Part shown: one piece after another, positions 26,973-35,383 of the stretch
Numbering within the stretch: position 1 is the stretch's first letter
Layout of the letters: each line of letters opens with the position of its first letter
Program-made: the position numbers and the translations under genes
DNA from: DASQPE01 sp041488455
Lineage (GTDB): Bacteria; Gemmatimonadota; Gemmatimonadetes; Gemmatimonadales; GWC2-71-9
Direction of reading: 5' to 3'
DNA length: 64,000 bases
Assembly: GCA_041488455.1 (NCBI GenBank)
Contig: JBGPPG010000002.1
Location: 1-64,000, forward strand
Notes under the pieces: model-generated
Databases searched by the model: none
Told to the model about the DNA's origin: nothing
Seen by the model: only the letters and a program-made list of their open reading frames with translations

Positions 26973-27644
26973 ATGCCCCCGTACCCGTTGCCTCTCTTTC
27001 CCCTCCAGGTTGTCCTGTTCCCGGGCACGCCGCTCCCGCTGCACATCTTCGAGCCGCGCTACCGGCAGATGCTCGCGGATTGTCTCACGGGTGAGTCGCG
27101 GTTCGGTGTCGTGGGCCCGGGACGGGACGGCGAGGCACCCGACGTGGGCGCCGTGGGCTGCGCCGCGGAGATCCAGGGCAACGAGCAGCTCCCCGACGGG
27201 CGCTCGAACATCCTGGTCGTGGGCGGCGCCCGCTTCGTGGTGCAGCGGATGCTGGATGACCCGGCGCCCTATCACGTCGGCCTGGTGGAGGAGTTCGAAG
27301 AGCGGCCGAACACGCTGCCGCCGGCAGAGCCGCTGAGCGAGGTCCGGGATCTCTTCGCGCGGTACTACGAGATCTACCGATCGCTTCAGGATGTGGAGCC
27401 CGAGCGGCCTGACCTGCCGGAGGATCCCGTTCCGCTCAGCTTCACCATCAGCGCAGCGGTGGACTGCGACCCGGACCTCAAGCGGCGGCTCCTCGCGACG
27501 CGCGCCACCGACGAGCGGGTCGCCCTTTTGATGCGCCTCATTCCCGTGCTCACCCGGTCACTCGAGTCGGCGCTCCGGGTGCACCATCGGGCGCGCCGCA
27601 ACGGGAAGGGCAACATCCACTCGGTCCTCCCGGCCGATTCATGA
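26973..27644 (+). CDS. Lon-protease N-terminal (substrate-binding) domain protein
   Basis: A 223-residue stand-alone LON_substr_bdg protein. It begins PLPLFPLQVVLFPGTPLPLHIFEPRYRQM, the LAN-domain signature, continues with RFGVV and ILVVGGARFVV strands, and has the C-terminal helical bundle (LLMRLIPVLTRSLES). The ATPase and protease domains of Lon are absent, which is normal for this family of unknown function. The stop overlaps glcD (ATGA). The start appears leaderless. Confidence 0.85.
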   Translation: MPPYPLPLFPLQVVLFPGTPLPLHIFEPRYRQMLADCLTGESRFGVVGPGRDGEAPDVGAVGCAAEIQGNEQLPDGRSNILVVGGARFVVQRMLDDPAPYHVGLVEEFEERPNTLPPAEPLSEVRDLFARYYEIYRSLQDVEPERPDLPEDPVPLSFTISAAVDCDPDLKRRLLATRATDERVALLMRLIPVLTRSLESALRVHHRARRNGKGNIHSVLPADS

Positions 27645-29074
27645 GCCCGGCGCTGCTCGACGCGCTGAGCGGCATCGTCGGGCCCCGCTGGGTTCGGCAC
27701 CGCAAGGCGGAGCTCACGACCTACGCCATGGACGGGTTGCCCACGCACGAGTCGCTACCGGGCGCCGTCGTCATGCCGGCGAGCCGAGCGGAAGTCGTCC
27801 AGGTCGTCCGCCTGCTCCATCTCCTTCAGGTGCCCTTCGTGGCCCGCGGCGCGGGCACCGGGCTCTCAGGCGGCGCGCTCGCGGACCCCGGGACGGTGCT
27901 GCTCGTGCTCACGCGGATGAATCGCATCGTCCGGGTGGACCGAACGGCCCGGCGGGCCGTCATCCAGCCCGGCGTAGTGAACGCGCGCCTGTCCGAGGCC
28001 GTGGCCCCGCTCGGTCTCCAGTACGTTCCCGACCCGTCGAGCCAGGCCGCCTGCACCGTCGGCGGCAACGTCGCCGAAAACGCGGGCGGCCCGCACTGCC
28101 TCAAGTACGGGGTCACCACCAACCACGTGGTAGAGCTGGAGGTGGTGCTGCCCGATGCGAGCGTGGTGCGGCTCGGGTCGCCGCAGGGTGACCCGTGGGG
28201 TCCTGACCTGGTGGGACTCTTCGTCGGCAGCGAGGGCATGTTCGGCGTCGCGACCGAGATCACCGTGCGGCTCGAGCCGATTCCGGCCGCCGTGCGCACC
28301 ATGCTGGCCGACTTCTCCAGCGTGCGCGGCGCGAGCGAGGCGGTCTCTGCGATCATCGCCTCGGGCGTGGTGCCCGCGGCGCTCGAGATGATGGACCAGG
28401 CGTGCGTGCAGGCGGTCGAGGCGTCCATCTACGCCGCCGGCTATCCCACCGACGCCGCCGCGGTGCTGCTGGCGGAGGTGGACGGGACACCGGAGCAGGT
28501 CGAGGCGGAGGCGATGCTGGTGGAGGAAATCCTGCGCGCGCGCGGGGCCCGCGGGGTGAGGAGCGCCTCGTCCCCGGCCGATCGCGCCCGCCTCTGGCAG
28601 GGCCGCAAGAAGGCCTTCGGCGCGATGGGCCGCATCGCCCCCGATCTCGCGGTGCAGGACGCCGTGGTGCCCCGCTCCGCGCTGCCCGACATCCTCGACC
28701 GGATCGCCGAGATCCGCGGGCGGCACGCGCTCTCGATCAGCAACGTCTTCCACGCCGGCGACGGAAACCTGCACCCGAACATCAGCTTCGACCGGCGCGA
28801 TCCGGCGCTGGCCGCGCGCGTGCGCGAGGCGAGCCGGGAGATCATGGCGGTGTGCGTCGCCGCGGGCGGCAGCATCACCGGCGAGCACGGAGTGGGCAAC
28901 GACAAGATGGGATACATGCCCTGGATCTTCGATGCCGAGACGCTCGGCGCCATGCAGGCAGTGCGCCGCGTGTTCGATCCGGACGAGCGCTGCAATCCGG
29001 GCAAGATGCTGCCAGAGCGGTCTTGCCGCGAATGGCGCGCCGCATCCGGAGCGCGGCGACAGGAGGCACCGTGA
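27641..29074 (+). CDS. glcD: glycolate oxidase FAD-binding subunit GlcD
   Basis: A 477-residue FAD-linked oxidase. The PCMH FAD-binding domain (about residues 40-220) has PFVARGAGTGLSGGA, GGNVAENAGGPHCLKYGVTTNHV and GLFVGSEGMFGVATEI. The C-terminal FAD-oxidase domain has SNVFHAGDGNLHP and GSITGEHGVGNDK. GlcD oxidises glycolate or D-lactate to the 2-oxo acid and passes electrons through GlcF to the respiratory chain. It overlaps both neighbours by 4 nt in a glcDEF operon. The last residues (about 455-477) form a basic tail. Confidence 0.92.
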   Translation: MSPALLDALSGIVGPRWVRHRKAELTTYAMDGLPTHESLPGAVVMPASRAEVVQVVRLLHLLQVPFVARGAGTGLSGGALADPGTVLLVLTRMNRIVRVDRTARRAVIQPGVVNARLSEAVAPLGLQYVPDPSSQAACTVGGNVAENAGGPHCLKYGVTTNHVVELEVVLPDASVVRLGSPQGDPWGPDLVGLFVGSEGMFGVATEITVRLEPIPAAVRTMLADFSSVRGASEAVSAIIASGVVPAALEMMDQACVQAVEASIYAAGYPTDAAAVLLAEVDGTPEQVEAEAMLVEEILRARGARGVRSASSPADRARLWQGRKKAFGAMGRIAPDLAVQDAVVPRSALPDILDRIAEIRGRHALSISNVFHAGDGNLHPNISFDRRDPALAARVREASREIMAVCVAAGGSITGEHGVGNDKMGYMPWIFDAETLGAMQAVRRVFDPDERCNPGKMLPERSCREWRAASGARRQEAP

Positions 29075-30276
29075 TCTTCGCCCGCCTGCGCGCGTTGCTC
29101 GGGCCCGCGGCCGTGGATCGCGACTCCGACAACGTTCCCCGCGTGACCCCCGACTCCACCGATGCGCTGGCGCTGGTCTGCCGGCTCGCCTACGACGAGG
29201 GCTGGAAGATCCGGGTCGAGGGGCTCGCCTCCTGGCTCCCGGCCGACGCCCCGGCGGACCTGGCCGTGAGCACCCGGGCCCTGGACGAAATCGTCTCGGT
29301 AAATCCCGCCGACCTCGTGGCCACGGTGCAGGCCGGCGCGCCCATGGACGCCATCCGCCGGCGACTGGCCGAGCACGGCATGTGGCTCGCCGTGGACCCG
29401 CCTGGGCGGCCGGAGCGCACGCTGGGCTCGGTGATCGCGACCGGCACCAGCGGCCCGCTCCGGCACGGATTCGGCCCCGTTCGCGATCACATCCTGGGCT
29501 GCACGGTGGTAACCGGCGACGGGCGGATCGTGAAGCCGGGCGCCCGGGTCGTGAAGAACGTCGCCGGGTACGATTTGACCAAGCTGCACGTGGGGAGCTT
29601 CGGGGGTTTCGGCATCCTCACCGAGGCCCACCTGCGCCTCCGGGCGGCGCCGCGAGCGGACGTCACGCTCGTCTGCCGCGGCAGCCGGGACGCACTCACC
29701 GCGGCCGCGCGTGACCTCCTCGAGGCGCACGCCGCGCCGGCAGCCCTGGAGCTCGTGTCTCCGGCCCTCGCGAGCGAGTCGGAGTGGGTGCTCGCCGCGC
29801 GGTTCCTCGGCGTGGACGCCGCGGTGCAGGGAGACGTGCGCCGCCTGCCGGCGGAGACTGACGCGGTGTGGGAGCAGCTCCCGGCGGACCGGACCGCCGC
29901 CTTCTGGGCGCTCCTGGCGCGCGGCAGCCTGAGCGGGCCGATCACGTTCCGGCTCGGCGTGCTGGCCTACGGACTGGACGACACCCTCGACCTTCTCGCC
30001 CACGATCTCGACGACGGCATCATCGCGGCCGGTGCCGGCAGCGGGTCGCTCCGCTGGACTGGCGACGGGCCGATCGAGCGCCTGCGTGCAGTGCGCCGCG
30101 CCGCCGCCGCGCGAGAGATCCCCATGACCCTGGAGCGCGCGCCCTGGGCGGTCCGCCGGACGCTGGGCCACTTCGGCGCGTACCGCGAGGGCCTCGGCCC
30201 GCTGGTGGACCGCCTGCGCGACACGTTCGATCCCAAACAGGCGTTGAGCGTGGCGCTGGAGGGCAGTGAGAAGTGA
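29071..30276 (+). CDS. glcE: glycolate oxidase subunit GlcE
   Basis: A 401-residue second FAD-binding subunit. PCMH strands (NPADLVATVQAGAPMDAI), RTLGSVIATGTSGPLRHGFG and RVVKNVAGYDLTKLHVGSFGGFGILTEA are the GlcE hallmarks. GTG 29071 overlaps the glcD stop. The last residues EGSEK and the TGA are part of a GTGAGAA heptamer array, so the array has probably moved the end of this gene. It forms the membrane-associated GlcDEF complex. Confidence 0.9.
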   Translation: MIFARLRALLGPAAVDRDSDNVPRVTPDSTDALALVCRLAYDEGWKIRVEGLASWLPADAPADLAVSTRALDEIVSVNPADLVATVQAGAPMDAIRRRLAEHGMWLAVDPPGRPERTLGSVIATGTSGPLRHGFGPVRDHILGCTVVTGDGRIVKPGARVVKNVAGYDLTKLHVGSFGGFGILTEAHLRLRAAPRADVTLVCRGSRDALTAAARDLLEAHAAPAALELVSPALASESEWVLAARFLGVDAAVQGDVRRLPAETDAVWEQLPADRTAAFWALLARGSLSGPITFRLGVLAYGLDDTLDLLAHDLDDGIIAAGAGSGSLRWTGDGPIERLRAVRRAAAAREIPMTLERAPWAVRRTLGHFGAYREGLGPLVDRLRDTFDPKQALSVALEGSEK

Positions 30277-30294
30277 GAGGTGAGAACTGAGAGG
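30266..30294 (+). repeat. GTGAGAA-type heptamer run, single arm
   Basis: Four consecutive 7-nt units (GTGAGAA, GTGAGAG, GTGAGAA, CTGAGAG) span the glcE stop codon and end 7 nt before the glcF start. No facing arm is present at this site. All units carry TGA. Confidence 0.75.
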
Positions 30295-30301
30295 GGCGGC
30301 G

Positions 30302-31579
30302 GTGGCTGAGATTGCGTCGGGCTACGACGCGCTGGACCCGTGCGTCCATTGCGGCTTCTGTCTGCCCGCCTGCCCGACTTACCTGGCCACGGGTGACGAG
30401 GCGGACAGCCCGCGCGGGCGCATCGTGCTCATGCGGGCGCTGGAGCGCGGGGAGCTCGACGCCGAGGACGACGGACTGGTCTCGCACCTGGACGCGTGTC
30501 TGGGGTGCCGCGGCTGCGAGCCGGTCTGCCCCTCGGGCGTCGGCTACGGCCGCGGGCTCGAGGCGGCACGTGAGCAGTTGTTCCGGACCCGCGGGCTCCC
30601 CGCGCTTGCCCGTCTCGGGCTTGGCGTCTTCCGGAGCCGGGCACTTTGGCGGGCGCTCTTCGGTGCGGGCTGGCTGCTCCGCGAGACCGGCATCCCCGCC
30701 CGGCTCGCAGGCGAGAGCGGCTTCGGCTTCACCATGGCGATGCTGGCGGCAACGGGGGACGGGCGGCATCGGCGGGCCCGAGCGGCGGCGACGGGGGCTT
30801 CGAAGGGCGCGTCAGTGCGCGGCAGCCCTATGGCTCCGTCAGTCGTCCTCTTTCGCGGCTGCGTGATGCAAGGACTGTTCGCCCACGTGCACGACGCCAC
30901 CCGGCGCACGCTGGAGGCCAACGGCTATGAGGTGCGCGAGGCGGAGGGGCAGGCCTGCTGCGGCGCGCTGCACGAGCATGCAGGGGACCGCGCGGGCGCG
31001 GCCGCGCTCGCGGTGCGCAACGTGGCCAGCCTCCTCGACGCAGCCGATTGGATCGTCGTGAACAGCGCCGGGTGCGGCGCGCTGCTCAAGGACTACGGCC
31101 ACCTCCTCGGCACCGACGCCGGCACCCGGTTCGGGGCCAAGGTGCGCGACGTCTCCGAGCTGCTGGCCGAGCGGGGACCGAGGCCGGGGGGACCGCTTCC
31201 GCTCGAGGTGGCCTACGACGCGCCCTGCCATCTCCAGCACGCGCAGCGGGTGCAGGCCGCACCGCTCGCGGTCCTCGGCGCGATCCCCGGCCTCCGGCTC
31301 CGACTGCTTCCAGGGTCGGATCGGTGCTGCGGCGGCGCGGGCATCTATTCGCTGCTTCACCCCGGGCTCGCGCGCTCGGTGCTCGACGACAAGCTTCGCG
31401 CCTTCCGCGCCGCCGAGCCCGCGCTCGACGCAGTGACCACCGGCAACCCCGGCTGTCTGATGCAGATCGGCGCGGGGCTCCGAGCTTCAGGACTCGGAAT
31501 CCCCGCGGTGCATCCGGTGGAGCTGCTCGACCGATCGTACGCAGCCGGAGGCGTGTACAAGGAACTGCGCGAACAGTAA
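30302..31579 (+). CDS. glcF: glycolate oxidase iron-sulfur subunit GlcF
   Basis: A 425-residue protein with two 4Fe-4S clusters: CVHCGFCLPACP and CLGCRGCEPVCPSGV. Two CCG domains follow, with QACCGALHEHAGD and DRCCGGAGIYS as their ends. It carries electrons from the flavin subunits toward the membrane pool. Start GTG 30302 has a GGGGCGG-like ribosome site made partly from the heptamer run. The stop TAA lies in a CAGTAAG unit of the next array. The glcDEF order is conserved, so the assignment is firm. Confidence 0.92.
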   Translation: MAEIASGYDALDPCVHCGFCLPACPTYLATGDEADSPRGRIVLMRALERGELDAEDDGLVSHLDACLGCRGCEPVCPSGVGYGRGLEAAREQLFRTRGLPALARLGLGVFRSRALWRALFGAGWLLRETGIPARLAGESGFGFTMAMLAATGDGRHRRARAAATGASKGASVRGSPMAPSVVLFRGCVMQGLFAHVHDATRRTLEANGYEVREAEGQACCGALHEHAGDRAGAAALAVRNVASLLDAADWIVVNSAGCGALLKDYGHLLGTDAGTRFGAKVRDVSELLAERGPRPGGPLPLEVAYDAPCHLQHAQRVQAAPLAVLGAIPGLRLRLLPGSDRCCGGAGIYSLLHPGLARSVLDDKLRAFRAAEPALDAVTTGNPGCLMQIGAGLRASGLGIPAVHPVELLDRSYAAGGVYKELREQ

Positions 31580-31652
31580 GAGGTGAACAGTGAACAGGGG
31601 GTTGGGCGCGGTAGGGAGCCGCCCCGTTTACTGTTCACTGCTCACTGTTCAC
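31571..31652. repeat. GTGAACA-type heptamer array in two facing arms
   Basis: The left arm is CAGTAAG-AGGTGAA-CAGTGAA-CAG (31575-31598), ending in GGGG, and includes the glcF stop. The right arm, 31622-31652, starts CCCC and reads TGTTCAC-type units. The arms pair into a hairpin of about 20 bp; the right arm ends 10 nt before the next ATG. Confidence 0.8.
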
Positions 31653-31662
31653 GTTTCTTGCC

Positions 31663-32331
31663 ATGACCCGGGCCATCCTCTTCGACTTCAACGGCGTCAT
31701 CATCGACGACGAGCCGCAACACTGCGAGGCGCTCACCGCGACACTTGCCGAGTACGATATCCCGCTCGACCGGGAGGCGTACTACCGCGAGTATCTCGGG
31801 TTCGACGATCGCGAGTGCTTCCGGTTCACCTTCGAGCGGCACGGCCGGCCGACGGACGCCGCGGCGCTCTCCGAGGCGATCGAGCGGAAGGCGCGTCACT
31901 ATGCCTCGGCGATCCACTGCTCGATGACGCTGGTCCCCGGGGCTGCGGAGTTCGTCCGCGCGGCCGCGGCGGACGGCCTCGCGCTCGCGGTGGTGTCGGG
32001 CGCGCTCCGGCGGGAGATCGAACTGGTGCTCGACGCGGCGGGGCTGCGGCCGCACTTCGGCGTGGTGATCGCCGCGGAGGACGTGTCCGCCTGCAAGCCG
32101 GACCCACAGGGGTACACGCGCGCCCGCCGGGAGCTGGGACTCGAGCCCGGGCGCTGCGTGGTGGTCGAGGACTCGCTCCCGGGGCTGGCGGCTGCGCGGG
32201 CGGCGGGACTCCGCTGCGCCGTGCTGACGACGTCCCACCCGGCCGACGCGCTCGGGGCCGCGGACGCGGTGTGGCCCGACCTCGCCGGGCGCAAACCATC
32301 CGACTTGCCGTGGGCCGATGCCGCCGCGTGA
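31663..32331 (+). CDS. HAD-family phosphatase, beta-phosphoglucomutase-like
   Basis: The 222-residue protein has HAD motif I as ILFDFNGVIID (second aspartate replaced by asparagine). The helical cap follows, then VVSGAL (motif II), the lysine in SACKPDPQGY and VVEDSLPG (motif IV). The D-x-N variant occurs in several subfamilies and does not by itself show inactivity. Its position directly after glycolate oxidase raises the idea of a phosphoglycolate phosphatase feeding glycolate to GlcDEF; this is only context. It overlaps ygfZ by 14 nt. Confidence 0.8.
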   Translation: MTRAILFDFNGVIIDDEPQHCEALTATLAEYDIPLDREAYYREYLGFDDRECFRFTFERHGRPTDAAALSEAIERKARHYASAIHCSMTLVPGAAEFVRAAAADGLALAVVSGALRREIELVLDAAGLRPHFGVVIAAEDVSACKPDPQGYTRARRELGLEPGRCVVVEDSLPGLAAARAAGLRCAVLTTSHPADALGAADAVWPDLAGRKPSDLPWADAAA

Positions 32332-33307
32332 GCTGCCGTACGATCGCGCGCGGCTCGACCGTCTGCGTCGCGGCGCCGTGATCGTCGTCGGCGAGCCGGC
32401 GGTCTTCTGGGTCGACGGACCGGCCGCGCTTACCTGCCTCCAGGGCCTCCTCACCAACGATCTGGACAAGCCGGGCGAGCACAGCCTGATCTACGGCGCG
32501 CTCCTCACGCCCAAGGGCGCGATCGTAGTGGACTATTGGGTCTTCCGCGAGCCGGAGCGGTTCGCGCTGGTGGCCCCGATCGAGGGGCGGCTTGCATCCC
32601 ACGAGCTGTTCCGCCGGCAGGTGCCGCCACGGCTCGCCCGCATCGCGGACGCGACCGGCCAGGTGGAGGTCGCGTGGCTGCTGGGGTCGCAGGCGTTCGC
32701 CGCGCTCGCGCGCTCGCCCATCCAGCCCATCCCCGATGCCGCCGGTCGCACGGCGACGCTCGAGTATCCCGAGGGCCGCCTGCTGCTCGGCCTCGCACCG
32801 GAGACGGCGCCGTTCGCGGCGGTGGCCCTCGGGCCGCGCGGCGGGATCCGCCAGTTCGCCGCGGCGCTGGCGGCGGTGGGGGTCGAGCCTGGGACGCCGG
32901 AGGACGCGGAGGCCGCCCGGATCCTGGCCGGCTGGCCGGCCCTGGGCGCGGAGATCGACGAGCGGACGCTCCCGCAGGAAGTCCGCTTCGACCAGCTGGG
33001 AGGCGTCTCCTATACCAAGGGCTGCTATGTGGGGCAGGAGACCGTGGCGCGGCTCCACTTCCGCGGGCACACCAACCGCGAGCTACGGGGCCTCGTGTGG
33101 CGAAGCCCGGCGCCGCTCGAGGGCGACGCGGTCACGGCGTCGGGACGCGCGGTCGGAAGCGTGCGCTCCACGCTCGTGCTCGACGACCGGCTGCTGGGAC
33201 TCTCGCCCATTCGCCGGGAGGTGGGCCTGGGCGCCGAGGTCGAGGCGGGCGGGCGGGCGGCGCGGGTGGTCGCATTGCCCTTCGCGGCGGAGGATCTCGA
33301 CGGCTGA
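32318..33307 (+). CDS. ygfZ: folate-binding protein YgfZ
   Basis: A 329-residue GcvT-like protein. The YgfZ signature KGCYVGQE (about residue 230) contains the cysteine needed for iron-sulfur enzyme maintenance. The preceding GCV_T fold has LQGLLTNDL and YGALLTPKGAIVVDYW. YgfZ uses tetrahydrofolate to help assemble or repair certain Fe-S proteins, which fits next to the Fe-S subunit GlcF. The ATG lies inside the end of the HAD gene. Confidence 0.9.
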   Translation: MPPRELPYDRARLDRLRRGAVIVVGEPAVFWVDGPAALTCLQGLLTNDLDKPGEHSLIYGALLTPKGAIVVDYWVFREPERFALVAPIEGRLASHELFRRQVPPRLARIADATGQVEVAWLLGSQAFAALARSPIQPIPDAAGRTATLEYPEGRLLLGLAPETAPFAAVALGPRGGIRQFAAALAAVGVEPGTPEDAEAARILAGWPALGAEIDERTLPQEVRFDQLGGVSYTKGCYVGQETVARLHFRGHTNRELRGLVWRSPAPLEGDAVTASGRAVGSVRSTLVLDDRLLGLSPIRREVGLGAEVEAGGRAARVVALPFAAEDLDG

Positions 33308-33321
33308 GGGGCGGAAACGAC

Positions 33322-33354
33322 CGAGCCCCGGTAGAGCGTGCTCCCCGGGGCTCG
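33322..33354. terminator. bidirectional hairpin between ygfZ and the mini-lipoprotein gene
   Basis: CGAGCCCCGG (33322-33331) pairs with CCGGGGCTCG (33345-33354). The genes on either side converge, so one hairpin can serve both. The minus-strand side is followed by GTCGTTTCC, the plus-strand side has no T-run. Confidence 0.65.
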
Positions 33355-33385
33355 CGGCGACAGTGCGACGATCGCGCTTGCGCGC

Positions 33386-33565
33386 TTACATCTTCTTGCT
33401 GGTGTCCCGCGCCATGGTGCTGTCGTGATGCATCATCGTGCTGTCCATGCCGCCGGCGGCGGGTGCGGCGGCCGGCGCTTCGGACGAAGCCGGGGCCTCC
33501 GCTTTCTTCTCGCCTGCACAGGCCATAACCGCGAGCGCCGCGGCCAGGCAAAGTGTCTTCATCAT
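33386..33565 (-). CDS. 59-residue Met/His-rich lipoprotein
   Basis: A mini-lipoprotein: the ATGATG start follows AAGGAG by 6 nt, and the signal peptide MMKTLCLAAALAVMA leads to a lipobox cysteine at residue 16. After lipidation about 44 residues remain: an Ala/Pro/Glu linker and a C-terminal stretch rich in Met, His and Asp (GGMDSTMMHHDSTM). Such Met/His clusters can bind copper or silver, but there is no proof here. A strong promoter and a terminator frame the gene, so it is probably a real, well-expressed small gene. No family was recognised. Confidence 0.7.
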   Translation of the reverse strand: MMKTLCLAAALAVMACAGEKKAEAPASSEAPAAAPAAGGMDSTMMHHDSTMARDTSKKM

Positions 33566-33644
33566 GTGTTGCTCCTTCGAGGGGTTGGGTGTCCAGTAAA
33601 ATGTAGCGCGCATGCCGTCACTGTCGTCCGGCATACGGCGTGCG

Positions 33645-33672
33645 AAGGTAAGGCGCTATCGGCGTTTGTCAA
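33645..33672 (-). promoter_or_regulatory. promoter of the mini-lipoprotein gene
   Basis: On the minus strand TTGACA (33672-33667) and TACCTT (33650-33645) are 16 nt apart. The leader of about 75 nt contains an inverted repeat ATGCCG/CGGCAT around 33611-33634. The -10 equals the box before pduO. Confidence 0.6.
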
Positions 33673-33809
33673 GCCGCCGTGGGGGGCCGATTTAGCAATG
33701 TCGGGTGCGGCCCTGGCCCTGCCGGACTTGCCCCGGCGGCCCCATACGGCCACGTTCCGCCAAGAGGAACCCCGGCGCGGTGCCGGGGCCTCCGAGTCGA
33801 GGTAACTTC

Positions 33810-35285
33810 GTGAAATCGCACAGCATCGAGCCCCGGACCTTCGGGGAGCTCCGCAACAGTCCCTGGGCCGATCCCCCCCTCCGCGGGCGCACAGTCCGGG
33901 ACGAAATCCGCGCCAATCTTGTAACCCGGCTCACGGCCGGAGAGGAGCTGTTCCCCGGCATCGTCGGCTACGAGGACACCATCCTCCCCCAGCTCGTGAA
34001 CGCGCTCCTGGCGCGGCATCACTTCATCCTGCTGGGCCTGCGCGGGCAGGCGAAAAGCCGGATCCTGCGCCAGCTGGTGTCCCTCCTCGACGAGCGCGTT
34101 CCGATCGTGGCGGGTAGCGAGGTGAACGATGACCCGTTCGCGCCCATCTCCAAGTACGCCCGGGACCGCCTTGGCGAGTGCGGCGACGCGACGGCGATCG
34201 GATGGCTCGATCGCTCGCAGCGCTACGTCGAGAAGCTCGCCACGCCCGACGTGACCATCGCCGACATCATCGGGGACGTGGATCCTATCAAGGCCGCGCG
34301 CGGCGGGCATCTGCTCTCCGACGAGCTGACCATGCACTTCGGGCTCCTGCCCCGCGCCAATCGCGGCATCTTCGCGATCAACGAGCTGCCGGATTTGAGC
34401 GGCAAGGTGCAGGTCGGCCTGTTCAACATCATGCAGGAAGGTGACGTCCAGATCAAAGGCTATCCGGTGCGTCTCCCGCTCGACGTGCTGCTCGCGTTCA
34501 CGGCCAACCCCGAGGACTACACCGCGCGCGGCAAGATCATCACCCCGCTGAAAGACCGCATCGGATCCGAGGTGATCACCCATTACCCCCGCACCGTGCA
34601 GCTCGGCATGGAGATCACGGCGCAGGAGGCGTGGACCCGGCGGGACGGGCCGGAGGTGGACGTACCCGACTTCATCCTGGAGCTGGTCGAGCGCGTGGCC
34701 TTCGAGGCCCGCGAGGACAAGCGGGTCGACCGCCGCTCCGGCGTGAGTCAACGGCTCCCGATCAGCGTGCTGGAGAGCGTCGTCTCGAACGCGGAGCGCC
34801 GGGCGATCGCGCTGGGCGAGCGGCGCGCCGTGCCCCGCGTCAGCGACGTCTACGCCGCCACATCCGCTATCACCGGCAAGCTCGAGCTCGAGTATGAGGG
34901 TGAGCTCCAGGGTGGGGACGCCATTGCCCGCGAGCTGATCCGCCGCGCCGCCGGGCGCGTGCTCGATGAGCGGGCCGGCGGCGCCGACCTCAGCCGGATC
35001 GTCGCCTGGTTCGATCAGGGCGGCGCGCTCAAGATCTCGGGTGACGAGCGCGCCGAGGTCTGCGTGAAGGGATTCGGCGTGGTGCCCGGGCTCGTGGACG
35101 TCGTGAGCGACGTCGGCCTGGCACCGCGCGGCGACGCCGGCTACGGCGTGGCCGCATGTGAGCTGGTGCTGGAGGGCCTCGCGGCCCAGAAGCGCATCAG
35201 CCGGAGCGAGGAGTTGGGCTACACCCGGGCAAAGCCGGAGAGACGGGATCCGGGGTACGGGAAAGGTGGGATTTCCTTCGGGTAA
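33810..35285 (+). CDS. MoxR-type AAA+ ATPase
   Basis: A 491-residue AAA+ protein of the magnesium-chelatase/MoxR clade. Walker A is written GLRGQAKS (the third glycine replaced by alanine). Walker B-like GIFAINELPDL carries NE instead of DE. LLAFTANPEDYTARG is the sensor region, and a long C-terminal winged or helical part follows. MoxR proteins act as chaperones on metal enzymes or surface complexes, usually with a VWA-domain partner; one lies at 37470. GTG 33810 gives the first conserved residues; a hairpin CCCCGGC/GCCGGGG lies just upstream. The stop TAA begins a heptamer array. Confidence 0.85.
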   Translation: MKSHSIEPRTFGELRNSPWADPPLRGRTVRDEIRANLVTRLTAGEELFPGIVGYEDTILPQLVNALLARHHFILLGLRGQAKSRILRQLVSLLDERVPIVAGSEVNDDPFAPISKYARDRLGECGDATAIGWLDRSQRYVEKLATPDVTIADIIGDVDPIKAARGGHLLSDELTMHFGLLPRANRGIFAINELPDLSGKVQVGLFNIMQEGDVQIKGYPVRLPLDVLLAFTANPEDYTARGKIITPLKDRIGSEVITHYPRTVQLGMEITAQEAWTRRDGPEVDVPDFILELVERVAFEAREDKRVDRRSGVSQRLPISVLESVVSNAERRAIALGERRAVPRVSDVYAATSAITGKLELEYEGELQGGDAIARELIRRAAGRVLDERAGGADLSRIVAWFDQGGALKISGDERAEVCVKGFGVVPGLVDVVSDVGLAPRGDAGYGVAACELVLEGLAAQKRISRSEELGYTRAKPERRDPGYGKGGISFG

Positions 35286-35380
35286 GCAGTGAACGGTGAG
35301 CAGTGAACGGGGAACTCCGCGTTGCACGGAGTCCCCCGTTTACGGTTTACTGTTTACCGTTCACTTCACTGTTCACCGTT
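35283..35380. repeat. GTGAACG-type heptamer array in two facing arms
   Basis: The left arm (35283-35311) contains GGTAAGC-AGTGAAC-GGTGAGC-AGTGAAC followed by GGGG, and the moxR stop TAA is in its first unit. A stem ACTCCG/CGGAGT forms the tip. The right arm (35332-35380) is CCCC followed by GTTTACG, GTTTACT and TGTTCAC-type units. The whole region folds as one long stem, ending 3 nt before the convergent cytidylate-kinase-like stop. Confidence 0.8.
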
Positions 35381-35383
35381 TGC

